This document shows positions 1-13,200 of a DNA stretch of 64,000 nucleotides, in pieces. The notes under the pieces were generated by a model, which was not told the DNA's origin, did not search any database, and saw only the letters and a list, made by a program, of their open reading frames with translations. Positions within the stretch are counted from its first letter, which is position 1. Each line of letters opens with the position of its first letter. The DNA lies in assembly GCA_029783825.1 (NCBI GenBank), contig JAREIK010002454.1, positions 91,998 to 155,997 on the forward strand, in the 5' to 3' direction. The translations under genes were made by a program, and so were the position numbers. This DNA is from Sapria himalayana (lineage: Eukaryota > Streptophyta > Magnoliopsida > Malpighiales > Rafflesiaceae).

Positions 1-680
1 TTTAACTAAGTAAGCATTTAATGATCTATAGGTTTTATTTAAAAATGAAATAACAAAAAAATATTTTTTTTTATTTTTTCACATTTTCAAAGGTTATAAC
101 CTTTGAAAATATAATAATTTTAAAATTTTTTTCAAAAGTGAATACAATATTTTGTTATAATAATCATTATATATATATATATTATATAAATTCAATATAA
201 ACATTTTTATTGGTAAAAATTCTAATAATGATGAAAAAATAACTTAATAAACTATTATTAATAGGATAGATATCAATTAAAATATATTTACAAAACCTAA
301 AATGATTCAGAAGCAAAGTAAATTATATTACTATATAATAATTTTTGTTTTGAAATTTTTTTTTCTTTTAAAAAGTTTATCTATATTATTTTGATGAAAA
401 ATAATTTATATAAATTATAATTGTGTAACTCATAATTTATTTTGTAATTAATATTTATATAAAAATAAACAAATAAATTATTAAATTTGAAAATTTAGAA
501 ATTAAAATGAAAAAAAAATGAGATTTATTCTTTATTATTTAGGATATACTAGTTTAATTTAAATTAGAACTGTCTCACTAATAATTTATTTTGTAATTAA
601 TATTTCTATAAAAATAAACTGATAAATAATTAAAATAAAAATTAAAATTATACTGAATAATTAAAATAATTTATTTTGTT
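1..680 (+). repeat. AT-rich satellite, forward orientation, upstream of module A
   Basis: End of a long-class monomer and the start of its internal duplicate. The palindrome lies at 83-110. The stretch 371-680 matches the sequence just before modules B (about 15560-15872) and D (48481-48780), so it belongs to the same higher-order repeat. No coding potential is seen. Confidence 0.9.
83..110. other. Perfect 28 bp palindrome of the satellite monomer (example)
   Basis: The half-site ATTTTCAAAGGTTA is followed directly by its exact reverse complement, giving a spacer-free dyad centred on TTATAA. The same element recurs in almost every monomer, so only examples are listed. Other perfect copies are 7258-7287 (30 bp), 57329-57360 (32 bp) and 38706-38741 (36 bp). 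Many copies carry one or two mismatches. The function is unknown. Confidence 0.95.
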
Positions 681-3136
681 CCTCTCTCAACTCTAGAATG
701 ATTTCTAAAGCTCTAACCAAAATAATAGGAGCTTTTACTTTATCTATCTTATGTCTCATCATATTTGATGTTGAATCACTAAGCTATCAAAGGCAATTTG
801 ACTCATGTATGCTAACAGACTAAACCAAAGTTGTACACATATGTGTTGAAATAGCTAGTTGTTGAGGATGCTATTTATATTGATTATTGTAATTTCTTAT
901 AAAATATCTCTCATGCGCACACTCAAAGCAATTTTTTTAAATTATAGTTCACCTATAAAAAAATAACCACATTGTAGTCTCAAGCCCTAGGGTGTTTTGA
1001 GCAGGGCAAGAAGTATGGGCTCTCTTTCAATCAAGAATCAAAAAATTTATTTTATTGGCATGTCTAAGCCTATTTTTGATATCCTCATGGATATGAAAAG
1101 TATCATTTCTTTCTTTTTATATTAAATGAGTTATGTATATAGCTCACAATACCCAAAAAGGTGTAAATGAATAATATTTAAATGTAAAAAATGTTTTAAT
1201 CATTGCTCAAAATATTAGTATTGCATATTGACACTTGAGGTCACAAATCAAAGTAAAAAGCCATAGTGATATTTCGAATTCCAAGAATTTTAGCTATAGA
1301 AAGTTATAAAGAGTTGTACTCATGCTTTAACTAATTCTAGGGTCATGACTTTTGCTCTTGAGGAATGTCCAAATTTACAATCATTCATAGAGCAATGACT
1401 TTGCAATATAAAGATAAAATGCACAAGCTATGGTCATATCCAATTATGCGACCCAGTATTAAAGTGATAAAATATGTATTCATGATCCTTCTTAGTACCA
1501 TAACAATATGTTCTACAAAGAGACACAAGTTATGGCAAATTCTCATCGATATCATTTTATGTTCTAGAGACAAAATATACAATCATGACCATTGCTAATG
1601 CTACAATAATCTAAAGCAAGAAAGAGACTGAATCCATAACTCACCCCTTGAGTCATGACTTTGTGTTACAAATACAAAAAGATAAATCTGTGACATTCCT
1701 AAAAGTTGTGAATTTCAATTTAAATTTAACACTTAGTCATTTGATTATAAAAGTGCAAAACATGAGATTTATAATTTAGGGTTTATGGGTTAGGGTTATA
1801 GTTTATGGTTTAAGGTTTAAAATTTAATGTTTAGGGTTTATGGTTTTTTCTGTTTTTTTATTGAAAATACACACTTTATTTATCATTTAGGCACACAACT
1901 TACAAGAGACTAAAAAGCTGACTAAATTAGGCTAGCCCACCAAATCCTATGCACCTTAATGATTCTATGCATAAAATACATAAAAAAACATAATGCCTAA
2001 AAATTCCAAGCGTAAGAATACAACTAAAATAACATGGAATTCCCAGACTTTAGAGTTGGCATTGAGTCATTATGCACACTACGTCCTTTCGATTCAGATT
2101 TGTCCATGCCTTTTTGAGGAACCTGAATGATGCACCATTTTAAAACTATGCAAATATAAGATTGTGCATGTGTGTGACATGCAGCATCAAGCATTTGCCT
2201 ATGTCATTCCTATGCAATGGAATACATGTAAAACTGGATACCCATAAATCCACAAGTCCATATCTACGGTGCTTTGTCAATTCATTCTCACCTTTGAATT
2301 TCACATTCTTTTGCTCCAATGATCTTGAAAAGAGTATCTCTTGGGTTAGAATGCTTCCACCTCGAGTTTCAAGAAGTGGCTATATGTTGCACCGACAAAA
2401 TATCAAAAAATATGCATGCATCGGTGTGCATGTGTGATGAGGTCCATCTCATAGTCTAATTATCTACGCGTACAACCAAGCTAGAATACAAGTAAAATTA
2501 CAAAATGCTATAAAGATGGGTCTTCTGCTCCCGGAAGTGTAGAATCGCCTAATGTGTATTTACAAATGAATTAGTGGGCCCCACTTATAGAAACTCATGG
2601 GTCCAGTTGCCCTCATTGCGTGGTACATAAAGAACAGACAAGATTGTGTGTGTGAGTATGTCATGATCCGTCTCTACAAGTACATGGTGCATACAAATTC
2701 CAAAATACAAATAAGTCTACAAACATAAACTAAAAGTTTGAATCTTTCGCTCCCGTGTGGCTTGTCTGGACTCCATTGCTCACTGGCCCTACTTGGCGAT
2801 GCTTCGGATTTTGCCAACTCTCCAATTAATCATAGATTACATGCTACTCTTGTTGGGCGATGGTTGGCTGGCCCTCTATGCTGCTTGATAGGGCTAGTGG
2901 GACCCACTCATAGCTACTATTGGGTTTTCTCCTATCCACTTTGCTCGGTCTCGTCAGTTGTCTGAATGTTATAATTTTAGCTTTAAAGAGGGGCCCTTTA
3001 CAAGTTGGTAGCCCATACCTCTGCCTCCTTCCAGGACATGCTGGCCCCTCTAAATGCTACACCAAAATGGACAAGAATATGTGCATGTGTGTATTGTGGT
3101 CCGTCCCTATGTGTGTGTGGTGCAGTAGTATCAGGG
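681..3136 (+). repeat. 2.45 kb module, copy A
   Basis: This complex, more GC-balanced block interrupts the satellite. It begins near CCTCTCTCAACTCTAG and ends at GTAGTATCAGGG, after which satellite resumes in phase with AGAGTTTAGTAATTTA. It aligns along its whole length with 15873-18308, 48781-51222 and the reverse complement of 35037-38140. It contains a telomere-like patch (1775-1846) and a GC-rich tail (about 2720-3136). No terminal inverted repeat, poly-A tail, target duplication or protein domain was recognised. Short open frames inside start with TTG and are not maintained across copies. It could be a captured genomic fragment or a decayed element; I cannot tell which. Confidence 0.88.
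1775..1846 (+). repeat. Degenerate telomere-like patch in module A
   Basis: Irregular run of TTTAGGG-like words (TTTAGGGTTTATGGGTTAGG and further variants, then TTTAGGGTTTATGG). Equivalent patches lie at the same place in modules B, C and D. It is too degenerate and short to be a real telomere, and is better called an interstitial telomere-like repeat. Confidence 0.75.
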
Positions 3137-3838
3137 TTTAAGAGTTTAGTAATTTATGTATTTTGGTATTTTGTGGTTTATAGGTTTTATTTAAATAATT
3201 AAATAACAAAAAAATTATGTTTATGATTTTTCCTCATTTTCAAGCTTATAACCATTGAAAATATTATAATTTTTAATTATTTTTCAAATGTTAATACAAT
3301 ATTTAATTATAATAAACATAAAAATTAAATATCATGTAAATTCAATATAAATAAGTTTATTGATCGATATTATAATACTGATCATAAAATAGATTAATAA
3401 ACTATTATTAATAAGATAGATATTAATTAAAATGATTTTGCAAAACCTAAAACGATTCAAAATCAAAGTAAAATATATTACTAAATAATTAATTTTAATT
3501 TTTAAATTTTTGATTCTTTTTATAAGCTTATACATTTTTTTGTTGAAGATAAATTATTTAAATTATATTTGTCTCATTCATAATTTTATTTTGCAATTAA
3601 TATTTCTATAAAAATAAGCTAATAAAAATTAAAATGAATATTAAAATTATAATGAATACAAATACAAATGAGATTTATGATTAATTATTTAGGGTATACC
3701 GGTTTAATGGTTTAAGTATTTAGGAGTTTAGTAGTTTAGTGATTTACGTGTTTAGACATTTAGTAGTTTATATGTTTTATTTAAATAATGAAATAACAAA
3801 AAAATATTTTTCAAATTTTTTATCAATTTTGAAGGTTA

Positions 3839-4228
3839 TAACCTTTATAAATATAATAATTTTTAAATTTTTTTCAAATGTGAATACAATATTTAGTTAT
3901 AATAAACTTAATAATTATATATCATGTAAATTAAATATAAACAATTTTATTGATAGATATTAATAAACTAAATATAAATATAAATATAATAATGATCAAT
4001 AAATAAATTAATAAACTTTTATATATTGATAGATATTTATATATTATTTATAAATACATAAACCTTTAAAGATGGTTTAAATATTTAAGTATTTCTTAGT
4101 TTTGGGGTTTTGGGGTTTAGGAGTTTAATGATATAACCATTTAGGCATTTAGTAGTTTATATGTTTTATATAAACAATAAAATAACAAAAAATTTATTTC
4201 TGTGATTTTATCTCATTTTCAAAGATGA
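3839..4228 (+). repeat. Truncated satellite monomer shared by all four higher-order copies
   Basis: Palindrome-to-palindrome distance is only about 390 bp. A normal monomer is followed to about position 4030, then jumps past roughly 200 bp to CCTTTAAAGATGGTTTAA near 4065-4085. The same deletion junction occurs after module B (about 19190-19250), after D (about 52120-52180) and, reversed, next to C (about 34430-34500). It must predate amplification of the higher-order unit. Confidence 0.82.
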
Positions 4229-7200
4229 TAACCTTTAAAAATATAATAATTTCTAAATTATTTTCAAACATAAATATAATATTTAGTTATAATAATCTTT
4301 ATAATTATATATCGTGTAAATTCAATATAAACAATTTTATTCATAAATAATCTAAAAATGATCAAAAAAATAAATTAATAATCTATTATTAATACGATAG
4401 ATATCAATTAAAATATAATTACAAAACCTAAAATGATTCAGAAGAAATCAAAATATGTTACTATATAATAATTTGTTGATTTGAATTTTTTTTTAAAAGT
4501 TTATCCATAATTTTTTGATGAAAATTAATTTATATAAATAATATTTGTCTAACTCATAATTTATTTTTTAATTAATATTTATATAAAAATAAACAAATAA
4601 ATAATTAAAATGAATATTTAAAATTATAATGAAAAAAATAATATTGAGATTTATTCTTTATTATTTTGGGTATACCAGTCTAATTTAAATTAGATATGTC
4701 TCACTAATAATTTATTTTGTAATTAATATATCTATAAAAATAAACTGATAAATAATTAAAATAAAAATTTAAAATTATACTGAATAAAAATTAAAATGAG
4801 ATTTATGAATTATTATTAATGTTTACCAGTTTAATAGTTTAAGTATTTAGTGGTTTTGTTTTTTACGAGTTTAGCAATTTATGTTTTTAGGCATTTAGTA
4901 GTTTATAGGTTTTATTTAAACAATGAAATAACAAAAAAAAATATTTTTGATATTTTTTCACATTTTCAAAAGTTCTAACCGTTGAAAATATAAAAATTTT
5001 AATTTTTTTAAAAATGTGAATACAATATTTAGTAATAATAATCATTATAATTATATATAATATAAACTAAACATAAACCATTTTATTGATAGATATGATA
5101 TCAACTATCAAAAAATAAATTAATATGCTATTATTAAAATGATAGATATAAATTAAAATATAATTAAAAAAGCTAAAATGATTCAAAAATAATGTAAAAT
5201 TTATTACTAAATAATAATTTTTGTTTTTTAGTTTTTGCTTCTTTTTATAAGCTTATATAGTTTTTTGATGTAAAATAAATTATTTAAATTATATTTGTAT
5301 CACTCATAATTTAATTTGTAATTAATATTTCAATATATTATTTAAATTATATTTAAGCTTTACGAGTTTAAAGGTTTAAGTATTTAGGGGCTTCGGGGTT
5401 TAGAAGTTTAGAGATTTATGTTATTAGGCATTTAATGGTTTATAACTTTTATTTATACAATGATATAACAAAAAATTTATTTTTGTTATTTTTTATCATT
5501 TTGAAGGTTATAATCTTTGAAAATATAACAATTTTAAATTTTTTTTATATGTGAATACTATATTTAGTTATGATAATCTTAATAATTATATATCATGTAA
5601 ATTCAATATAAACAATTATATTGATAGATATTATATTAATGATCAAAAAATAAATTAATAAACTATTATTAATAAGATAGATATTATTTTAAATATATTT
5701 GCAAAACCTAAATTTATTCAAAATCAAAGTAAAATATATTACAAAATAATACATTCTTTGATGTTTTGCTTCTTTTTATAAGTTTATATTTTTTTGTTAT
5801 TGAAAGTAAATTATTTAAATTATATTTGTCTTCCTCATAATTTATTTTTAATTTATAATTTTATAAAAATAAACTAATAAATAATTAAAATGAATATTTA
5901 AAATTATAATATTTACAAATAAAATAGAGATTTATTATTTATTATTCAGGATATACTAGTTTAATGGTTTAAGTATATAGGTGTTTTGGGTTTTAGTGAT
6001 TTAAGTGTTTAGGCCTTAAGTGATTTATAGTTTTTATTTAAAGAATGAAAAAATTAAAAATTTAATTTTTTGATTTTTTTTTAATTTTTGAAGGTTATGA
6101 CCTTTGAAAATATAATAATTTTTAATTTTTTTTAAAATGTGTATATAATATTTAGTTATAATAATATTAATAATTATATATAATGTAAACTCAATATAAA
6201 TAATTTTATTAATACAAATTATAATAATGATCAATAAAAAATTAATAAACTATTATTAATAAGAATGATATAAATTAAAATATAATTACAAAATCTAAAA
6301 TGATTCAAAATCAAAATAAAATATATTACTAAATAATAAATTTTTGGTTTTAAAATTTTGACTCTTTTTATAAGCATATATATTTTTTTTTGATGAAAAA
6401 TAAATTATTTATATTAGATCTGTCTCACTAATAATCTATTTTGTACTTAATATTTATATAAAAAAACTGATAAATAATTAAAATAAAATTTAAAATTATA
6501 CTTAATAAAAATTAAATTGAGATTTATGATTTTTTATTAATGTACACCTGTTTAATGGTTTATGTATTTAGAGTTTTTGTCGTTTAGGAGTTTAGCAATT
6601 TATATTTTTAGGCATTTAGTGGTTTATAGGTTTTATTTAAACAATAAAATAACAAAAAAAATTGTAATTTTTTCTCATTTTCATAGGTTATAACCTTTGA
6701 AAATATAATAATATTTAAAATTTTTTGAAATGTGAATACAATATTTAGTTATTTTAATATTAATAATTATATATCATATAAATTCAATATAAACAATTTT
6801 ATTGATATATAACATAAAAATGATCAAAAATTAAATTAATAAACTATTAATAATAAGATAGATATTAATTAAAAAATATTTAGAATACCCAAATCGATTC
6901 AATATTAAACTATAATATATTACTGTATAATAATTTTAAATTTTTAAATTTTTACTTCTTTTATAAGCATATATATTTTTTTTAATTAGAAAAAAATATT
7001 TAAATTATATTTTTCGCACTCATAATTTATTTTGTATTAAATATTTTATAAAAATAAACTAATAAATAATTAAAATCAATATTTAAAATTATAATAAATA
7101 AAATAAAAATTAGATTTATTAATTATTAAGTAGTATATAGTTGTTTAATGGTTTATGTATTTATAAGTTTACTAATTTACCTATATATGCATTTAGTGGT

Positions 7201-7597
7201 TTATATGTTTTATTTAAAAAATAAAATAACAAAAAATTTATTTTTGTTATTTTTTGATATTTTCAAAGGTTATAACCTTTGAAAATACAATAAATTTCAA
7301 ATTTTTTTCTAAAGTGAATACAATCTTTAGTTATAATAATCATTATATTTATATATCATATAAATTCAATATAAACAATTTTAATGATAAATATTCTAAT
7401 AATGATCAAAAAATAAATTAAAATCTATTATTAATAAGATAGATATCAATTAAAAAATAATTACAAAACCTAAAATGATTCAGAAGCAATGCAAAATATA
7501 TTACTATATAATAATTGTTAGTTTTGAATTTTTTTTTTCTTTTAATAAGTTTATCTATATTTTTTTGATGAAAAATAATTTATATAAATTATATTTG

Positions 7598-7880
7598 TCT
7601 AACTCAGTTAATTCTATAATTAATATATTTATAAAAATAAACAAATAAATAATTAAAATGAATATTTAAAATTATAATGAAAAAAAATGAGATTTATTAT
7701 TTTTTATTTAGGGATACCGGTTTAATTTAAATTAGATATTTCTCACTAATAATTTATTTTGTAATTTATATTTCTATAAAAATAAACTGATAAATATTTA
7801 AAATACAAATTTAAAATTATACTGAATAAAATTTAAAATGAGATTTATGATTTATTATTACTGTATACCAGTTTAATGGA
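7598..7880 (+). repeat. Internal ~150 bp duplication that defines the long monomer class (example)
   Basis: Two consecutive segments, about 7598-7730 and 7735-7880, both run from a TCTMACT-like word through ATTAATAT, AAAATAAAC, AATTAAAAT and GAGATTTAT to a GTATACC/GGATACC-like word followed by GGTTTAAT or AGTTTAAT. The second segment starts at a TTAGATMTGTCTCAC-like word. This tandem duplication lengthens the monomer from ~590 to ~745 bp and recurs wherever spacing is ~745 bp. Confidence 0.8.
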
Positions 7881-9560
7881 TTAAGTATTTAAAGGTTTTT
7901 TCATTTAGGATTTTAGCGATTTATGTTTTTAGGCTTTTAGTAGTTTATACGTTTTATATAAAAAAATAAAATATCAAAAAAACTTTCTATAATTTTTTCT
8001 CATTTTCATAGGTTATAACCTTGGAAAATATAATAATATTTATAATTTTTTTGTAATGTGAATACAATACTTAGTTATAATAATATTAATAATTATATAT
8101 CATATAAATTCAATATAAACAATTTTATTGATATATATTATAATAATGATCATAATTAAATTTATAAACTATTGATATTAAGATAGATATTTATTAAAAA
8201 ATAATTACAAAACCCAAATTGATTCAAAATTATTGTAAAATATATTTTTGGATAACAATTTTTAATTTTTAAATTTTTACTTCCTTTATAAGCATATATA
8301 TTTTTTAAATTATATTTGTCACACTCATAATTTATTTTGTAATAAATATTTATATAAAAATAAACTAATAATTAATTAAAATAAATATTTAAAATTATAA
8401 TAAATAGAATTAAAAATTAGATTTATTAATTATTAAGTAGTATATAGCGGTTTAATGGTTTATGTATTTTGGGATTATGGGGTTTAATAGTTTACTGATT
8501 TAACTCTGCATGAATTTAGTGGTTTATAGGAGTTATTTAAATAATATATCAAAAAATTTATTTTTTTATTTTTTGATATTTTCAAAGCTTATAACCTTTG
8601 AAAATATAATAATTTTTAAATTTTTTTCAAAAGTGAATACAAAATTTAGTTATAATAATCATTATATTTATATATCTTATAAATTCAATATAAATATTTT
8701 TATTGATAAATATTCTAATAATGATCAAAGAATAAATTAATAATCTATTATTAATAAGATAGATATCAATTTAAATATAATTACTAAACCTAAAATGATT
8801 CAGAAACAAAACAAAATATATGAATAATAATAATTTTTTGTTTTAAATTTTTTTCTTTTAAAATGTTTATCTATATTTTTTTGACGAAAAATAATTATAT
8901 AAATTATATTTGTCTAACTCAATTTATTCTGAAATAAATAATTATATAAAAATAAACTAATAAATAATTAAAATGAATATTTTAATTTATAATGAAAAAA
9001 ATAATATTGAGATATATTATTTATTATTTAGGGTATACCGGTTTAAAATGATTATCTATTTAGTGTTTTCGAGGTTTAGGAGTTATTAATTTAAGTATTT
9101 AGACATTTATTGGTTTATAAGATTTTTTTTAATAATGAAATAACAAAAAAATTATTTTTTTTATTTTTTCACATTTTCAAAGGTTATAACATTTAAAAAT
9201 ATAATAAATTTAAAATTTTTTTAAAATGTGAATAAAATATTTAGTAAAAATAATAATTATAATTATATATAATATAAACTAATTATAAAATATTTTATTG
9301 ATAGATATCATATCAATTATCAAAAAATAAATTAAAAAACTTTTATTAATATGATAGATATAAATTAAAATATAATTACAAAACCTAAAATGATTGAAAA
9401 TCAATGTAAAATTTATTACTAAATAATAATTTTTTGTTTTTAAATTTTTACTTCTTTTTATAAGATTATATTTTTTTTATTAAAAGTAAATTATTAATAT
9501 TATATTTGTCCGACTAATTATTTATTTTTTAATTAATATTTATATAAAAAATAAACTAAT

Positions 9561-9613
9561 TAATATTTAAAATTAATATTTAAAATTAATATTTAAAATT
9601 AATATTTAAAATT
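9561..9613 (+). repeat. Tandem 13-mer, four copies
   Basis: The word AATATTTAAAATT recurs exactly every 13 bp at 9562, 9575, 9588 and 9601. Other monomers carry it once at this place, so this is a local slippage expansion next to insert 1. The homologous site before insert 2 (about 20380-20410) is not expanded to four. Confidence 0.85.
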
Positions 9614-9654
9614 ATAATGAATACAAATTAAAATGAGATTTAAGATTTATTATT

Positions 9655-10230
9655 GCTGTATATATAATTTATTTTTTGATAAAATGTTTGTATAAACAAA
9701 TATTTTTCCTATTTTAATATTTTCATGTAAGTGCAGGAAAGGAAATATTAAAAGGCCGGGGATGCAGTAGTAGCACAATAACGGAGGTCCCGCTGACCGG
9801 ATAGCGGGCGGAAATTGGAGCAGAGCCTGACCCATCTCATGATCCGACCCACTCCGGTTAAATGAACTGAAGAGAAATTTTAATATAAAATGTTTGGTAA
9901 TTTTATTTTCGGGTGGCTATTTTTGGACCCGTGGAACTGTTCATCATCTCTTTCTCTTCTCTCTGTGTGATTTATCATGACTATTTTGTTTGCTGCATAC
10001 TGTAAGACATTTCTGTTGCTTTAATCTGTAACGCAAAAGCATTTTCTGGTGGATTTAGCTAGTCATCCTGAATGACTAGCGAACCAAGTTATTTTTGGTG
10101 TTTATTTCTCATTTTTTGATTCTATCATGGATGGTTGCTGAATTGGGATATATATATTGCTTGTTTTCTATTGTTTCTATGTTTATGTATCATAATCTCA
10201 CTACCGTGGAAGCACAATTGCCCAACAATT
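9655..10230 (+). repeat. ~570 bp non-satellite insert, copy 1
   Basis: GC-richer block between satellite ending TTTATTATTGCTGTA and satellite resuming ATATATGGTATACCG. It holds GACCGGATAGCGGGCGG, a CCACTCCGGTTAAATG segment, a pyrimidine run (TCTCTTTCTCTTCTCTCTG, about 9949-9967) and an AT-rich end. It is homologous along its length to 20445-21016. No inverted terminal repeats, clear target duplication or protein were found; the open frames at 9650-9835 (minus) and 10095-10283 are not maintained in copy 2 as far as I can see. A captured promoter/5' leader fragment is one possibility, but this is only an impression. Confidence 0.75.
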
Positions 10231-13200
10231 ATATATGGTATACCGATTTAATGGATCGATTATTTAGGGGTTTTGTCGTTTAGGAGTTTAGCAATTTATG
10301 TTTTTAGGCATTTCGTGGTATATAGATTTTATTTATATAATAAAAATAAATTTTTTTTTAATTTTTTTTAGATTTTGAAAGGTTATAACCTTTAAAAATA
10401 AAATAATTTTTAAAATCTTTGAAATGTGAATACCATGTATAATTATATTAATCTTATTAATTATATATCATATAAATTCAATATAAATAATTTTAATGAT
10501 AGATATTATAATAATAATCAAAAATAAAATTAATAAATTATTATTAATAATATAAATATTAATTAAAATATATTTATATAACACAAAATGATTCAAAATA
10601 AAATAAAAATATATTACTAAATAATAATATTTAATTTTTAATTTTTTCCATCTTTTTATAAACTTATATTTTTTTATGATTAAAAATAAATTATATAAAT
10701 AATATCTGTCTCATTCGAAATTTATTTTGCAATTAATTTTTCTAAAAAATTAAAATATAAATAATTAAAATGAATATTTAAAATTATAATAAATAGAAAT
10801 AAAAATGAGATTTATTATTTATTAAGTAGTATACAGCTGTAATAAGGTTTATGTATTTAGGGGTTTCGGGTTTTATGAGCTACTGATTTAAGTAAGTAAA
10901 CATGTAGTGGTCTATAGGTTTTATTTAAAATGAAATAACAAAAAATTTATTTTTTGTATTCTTTCTCATTTTTTAAGATTATAACCTTTGAAAATATAAT
11001 AATTTTTAAATTTTTTTCAAAAGTGAATACAATATTTATTTATAATAATCATAATAATTATATATCATATAAATTAAATATAAACAATTTTATTAATAGA
11101 TATTATAATAATGATCAAAAATTAAATTAATAAACTATTAATAATAAGATTGATATTAATTAAAATATAAAATCAAAACATAAAAAGATTCAAAAGAAAA
11201 GCAAAATATATTACTTAATAATAATTATTTGTTTTTTATTTTTTCTAATGTTCAAAGGTTATAATCTTTGAAAATATAAAGATTTTAAAACTTTTTTCCA
11301 AAGTGAATACAATATTTAGTTATAATAATCATTAAATTTATATATCATATAAATTTAATATAAACATTTTTATTGATAAATATTCTAATAATGATTAAAA
11401 AATAAATTAATAATCTAAAATATTTTTATTAATAAGTTAGAATCAATTAAAATATAATTACAAAACCTAAAATGATTCAGAACAAAGCAAAATATATTAA
11501 TATATAATATTTTTTTAAAAATTTTTTTCTTCTTTTATTAAGTTAATCTATATTTTTTTGTTGAAAAATAATTTATATAAATTATATTTGTTTAACTTAT
11601 AATTTATTTTATAATTAATATTTATATAAAAATAAACAAATAAATAATTAAAATGAATATTTAAAATTATAATAAAAAAATAAAAATGAGATTTATTATT
11701 TATTATTTAGGATATTCATGTTCAAAAAATTTATTTATTTACGGTTTTCGAGATTTAGAAGTTATTGATTTAAGTATTTAGGTATTTAATGGTTTATATG
11801 TTTTATTCAAACAATGAAATAACAAAAAAATTTTTTTTGATAATTTTTAAAATTTTCAAAGGTTATAACATTTGAAAATATAATAATTTTAAAATTTTTT
11901 AAAAATGTGAATACAATATTTAGTAATAATAAATATTATAACTATATATAATATAAGCTAAATATAAATAATTTTATTGATAGATATTATATCAATTATC
12001 AAAAAATAAATTAATAAACTATTATTAATAAAATAGATAGTATTTAAAAAGTATTAGCAAAATCTAAATTTATTCAAATCAAAGTAAAATATATTACAAA
12101 ATAATAAATTTTTTAATGTTTTTCTTTTTTTATAAGTTTATATTTTTGTTATTAAAAATAAATTATTTAAATTATTTTTGTATTACTCATAATTTATTTT
12201 GTAATTTATAATTCTATAATAATAAACTAATAAATAATTAAAATGAATATTTAAAATTATAATGAATACAAATAAAAAAGAGATTTATTATTTATTATTC
12301 AGGATATACCTGTTTAATGGTTTAAGTATTTAGGTGTTTTGTGGTTTAGGAGTTTAGTGATTTAATTATTTAGACCTTTAGTGATTTATAGTTTTTATTT
12401 AAAGAATGAAAAACAAAAAATTTAATTTTTTGATTTTTTTTAAATTTTTGAAGGTTATAACCTTTGAAAATATAATAATTTTTAATTTTTTTTAAATGTG
12501 AATATAATATTTAGTTATAATAATCATAATAATTATATATAATGTAAACTCAATATAAATAATTTTATTTATAGATATTATAATAATGATCAATAAATAA
12601 ATTAATAAACTAGTATTTATAAGAATGATATAAATTAAAATATAATTTTAAAATCTAAAATGATTCAAAATCAAAATAAGATATATTACTAAATAATAAT
12701 TATTTATTTTTAAAAATTTGCCTTTTTTATAAGCATTTTTTTAATGAAAAATAAATTATTTAAACTATATATGTTGCACTAATAATTTATTTTGTAATTA
12801 ATATTTCTATAAAAATAAACTGATAAATAATTAAAATGAATAATTAAAATTAGTATGAATACTAATAAAAATAAGATTTATGATTTATTATTTGGACTAT
12901 ACTAATTTAATGTTTAAGTATTTATGGGCTTCGGGGTTTAGAAGTTTAGTCATTTTAAAATTTAGTAATTTAGCAGTTTATAGGTTTTATATAAAAAATA
13001 AAATAACAAAAAATTTATTTTTGTTATTTTTTCTCTTTTTTGAATGTTATAACTTTTGAAAATATAATAATTTATATTTTTTAAAAAAAGTAAATATAAA
13101 ATGAGATTATAATAATCATAATTATTATATATCATATAAATTCAATATAAACTATTTTATTGATATATATTAAAATAATGATCATAAAAAAGTAATAAAC

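Larger units (their letters stand above)
3137..9654 (+). repeat. Satellite array between module A and insert 1
   Basis: About eleven forward monomers. Palindrome centres fall near 3248, 3838, 4228, 4975, 5510, 6097, 6690, 7272, 8015, 8591 and 9186. The spacings of 590, 390, 747, 535, 587, 593, 582, 743, 576 and 595 bp show a ~590 bp class, a ~745 bp class and one truncated unit. Open frames here are short chance frames made of AT-rich codons. Confidence 0.93.

Noticed and set aside
1775..1846. True telomere or chromosome end
   Set aside because: The TTTAGGG words are few, degenerate and flanked on both sides by the same module in four copies; this is an interstitial patch.
2162..2437. 91-codon frame conserved in length between modules A (2162-2437) and B (17366-17641)
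   Set aside because: It begins with TTG, not ATG, and in module D a 1 bp deletion near 50353 shifts the frame. It has no recognisable domain; the similarity is explained by recent duplication of the module.
2738..2965. 75-codon frame conserved in length between modules A and B (17911-18138)
   Set aside because: TTG start, located in the GC-rich tail of the module where long frames occur by chance, and no homology that I recognise.
681..3136. Module as a solo LTR or retroelement
   Set aside because: A TG...CA reading of the ends fits copy A only; copies C and D lack the TG. No target duplication, primer-binding site, polypurine tract or reverse transcriptase remnant was seen.
3332..3535. Many 60-80 codon hydrophobic frames rich in Ile, Tyr, Asn and Lys in the satellite (for example 6034-6234, 8510-8740, 22976-23209, 38575-38814)
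   Set aside because: They are translations of the AT-rich monomer that recur with stops and frameshifts in homologous monomers; not genes.
9655..10230. Small insert as a MITE
   Set aside because: I compared the two ends and found no inverted terminal repeats and no convincing target duplication.
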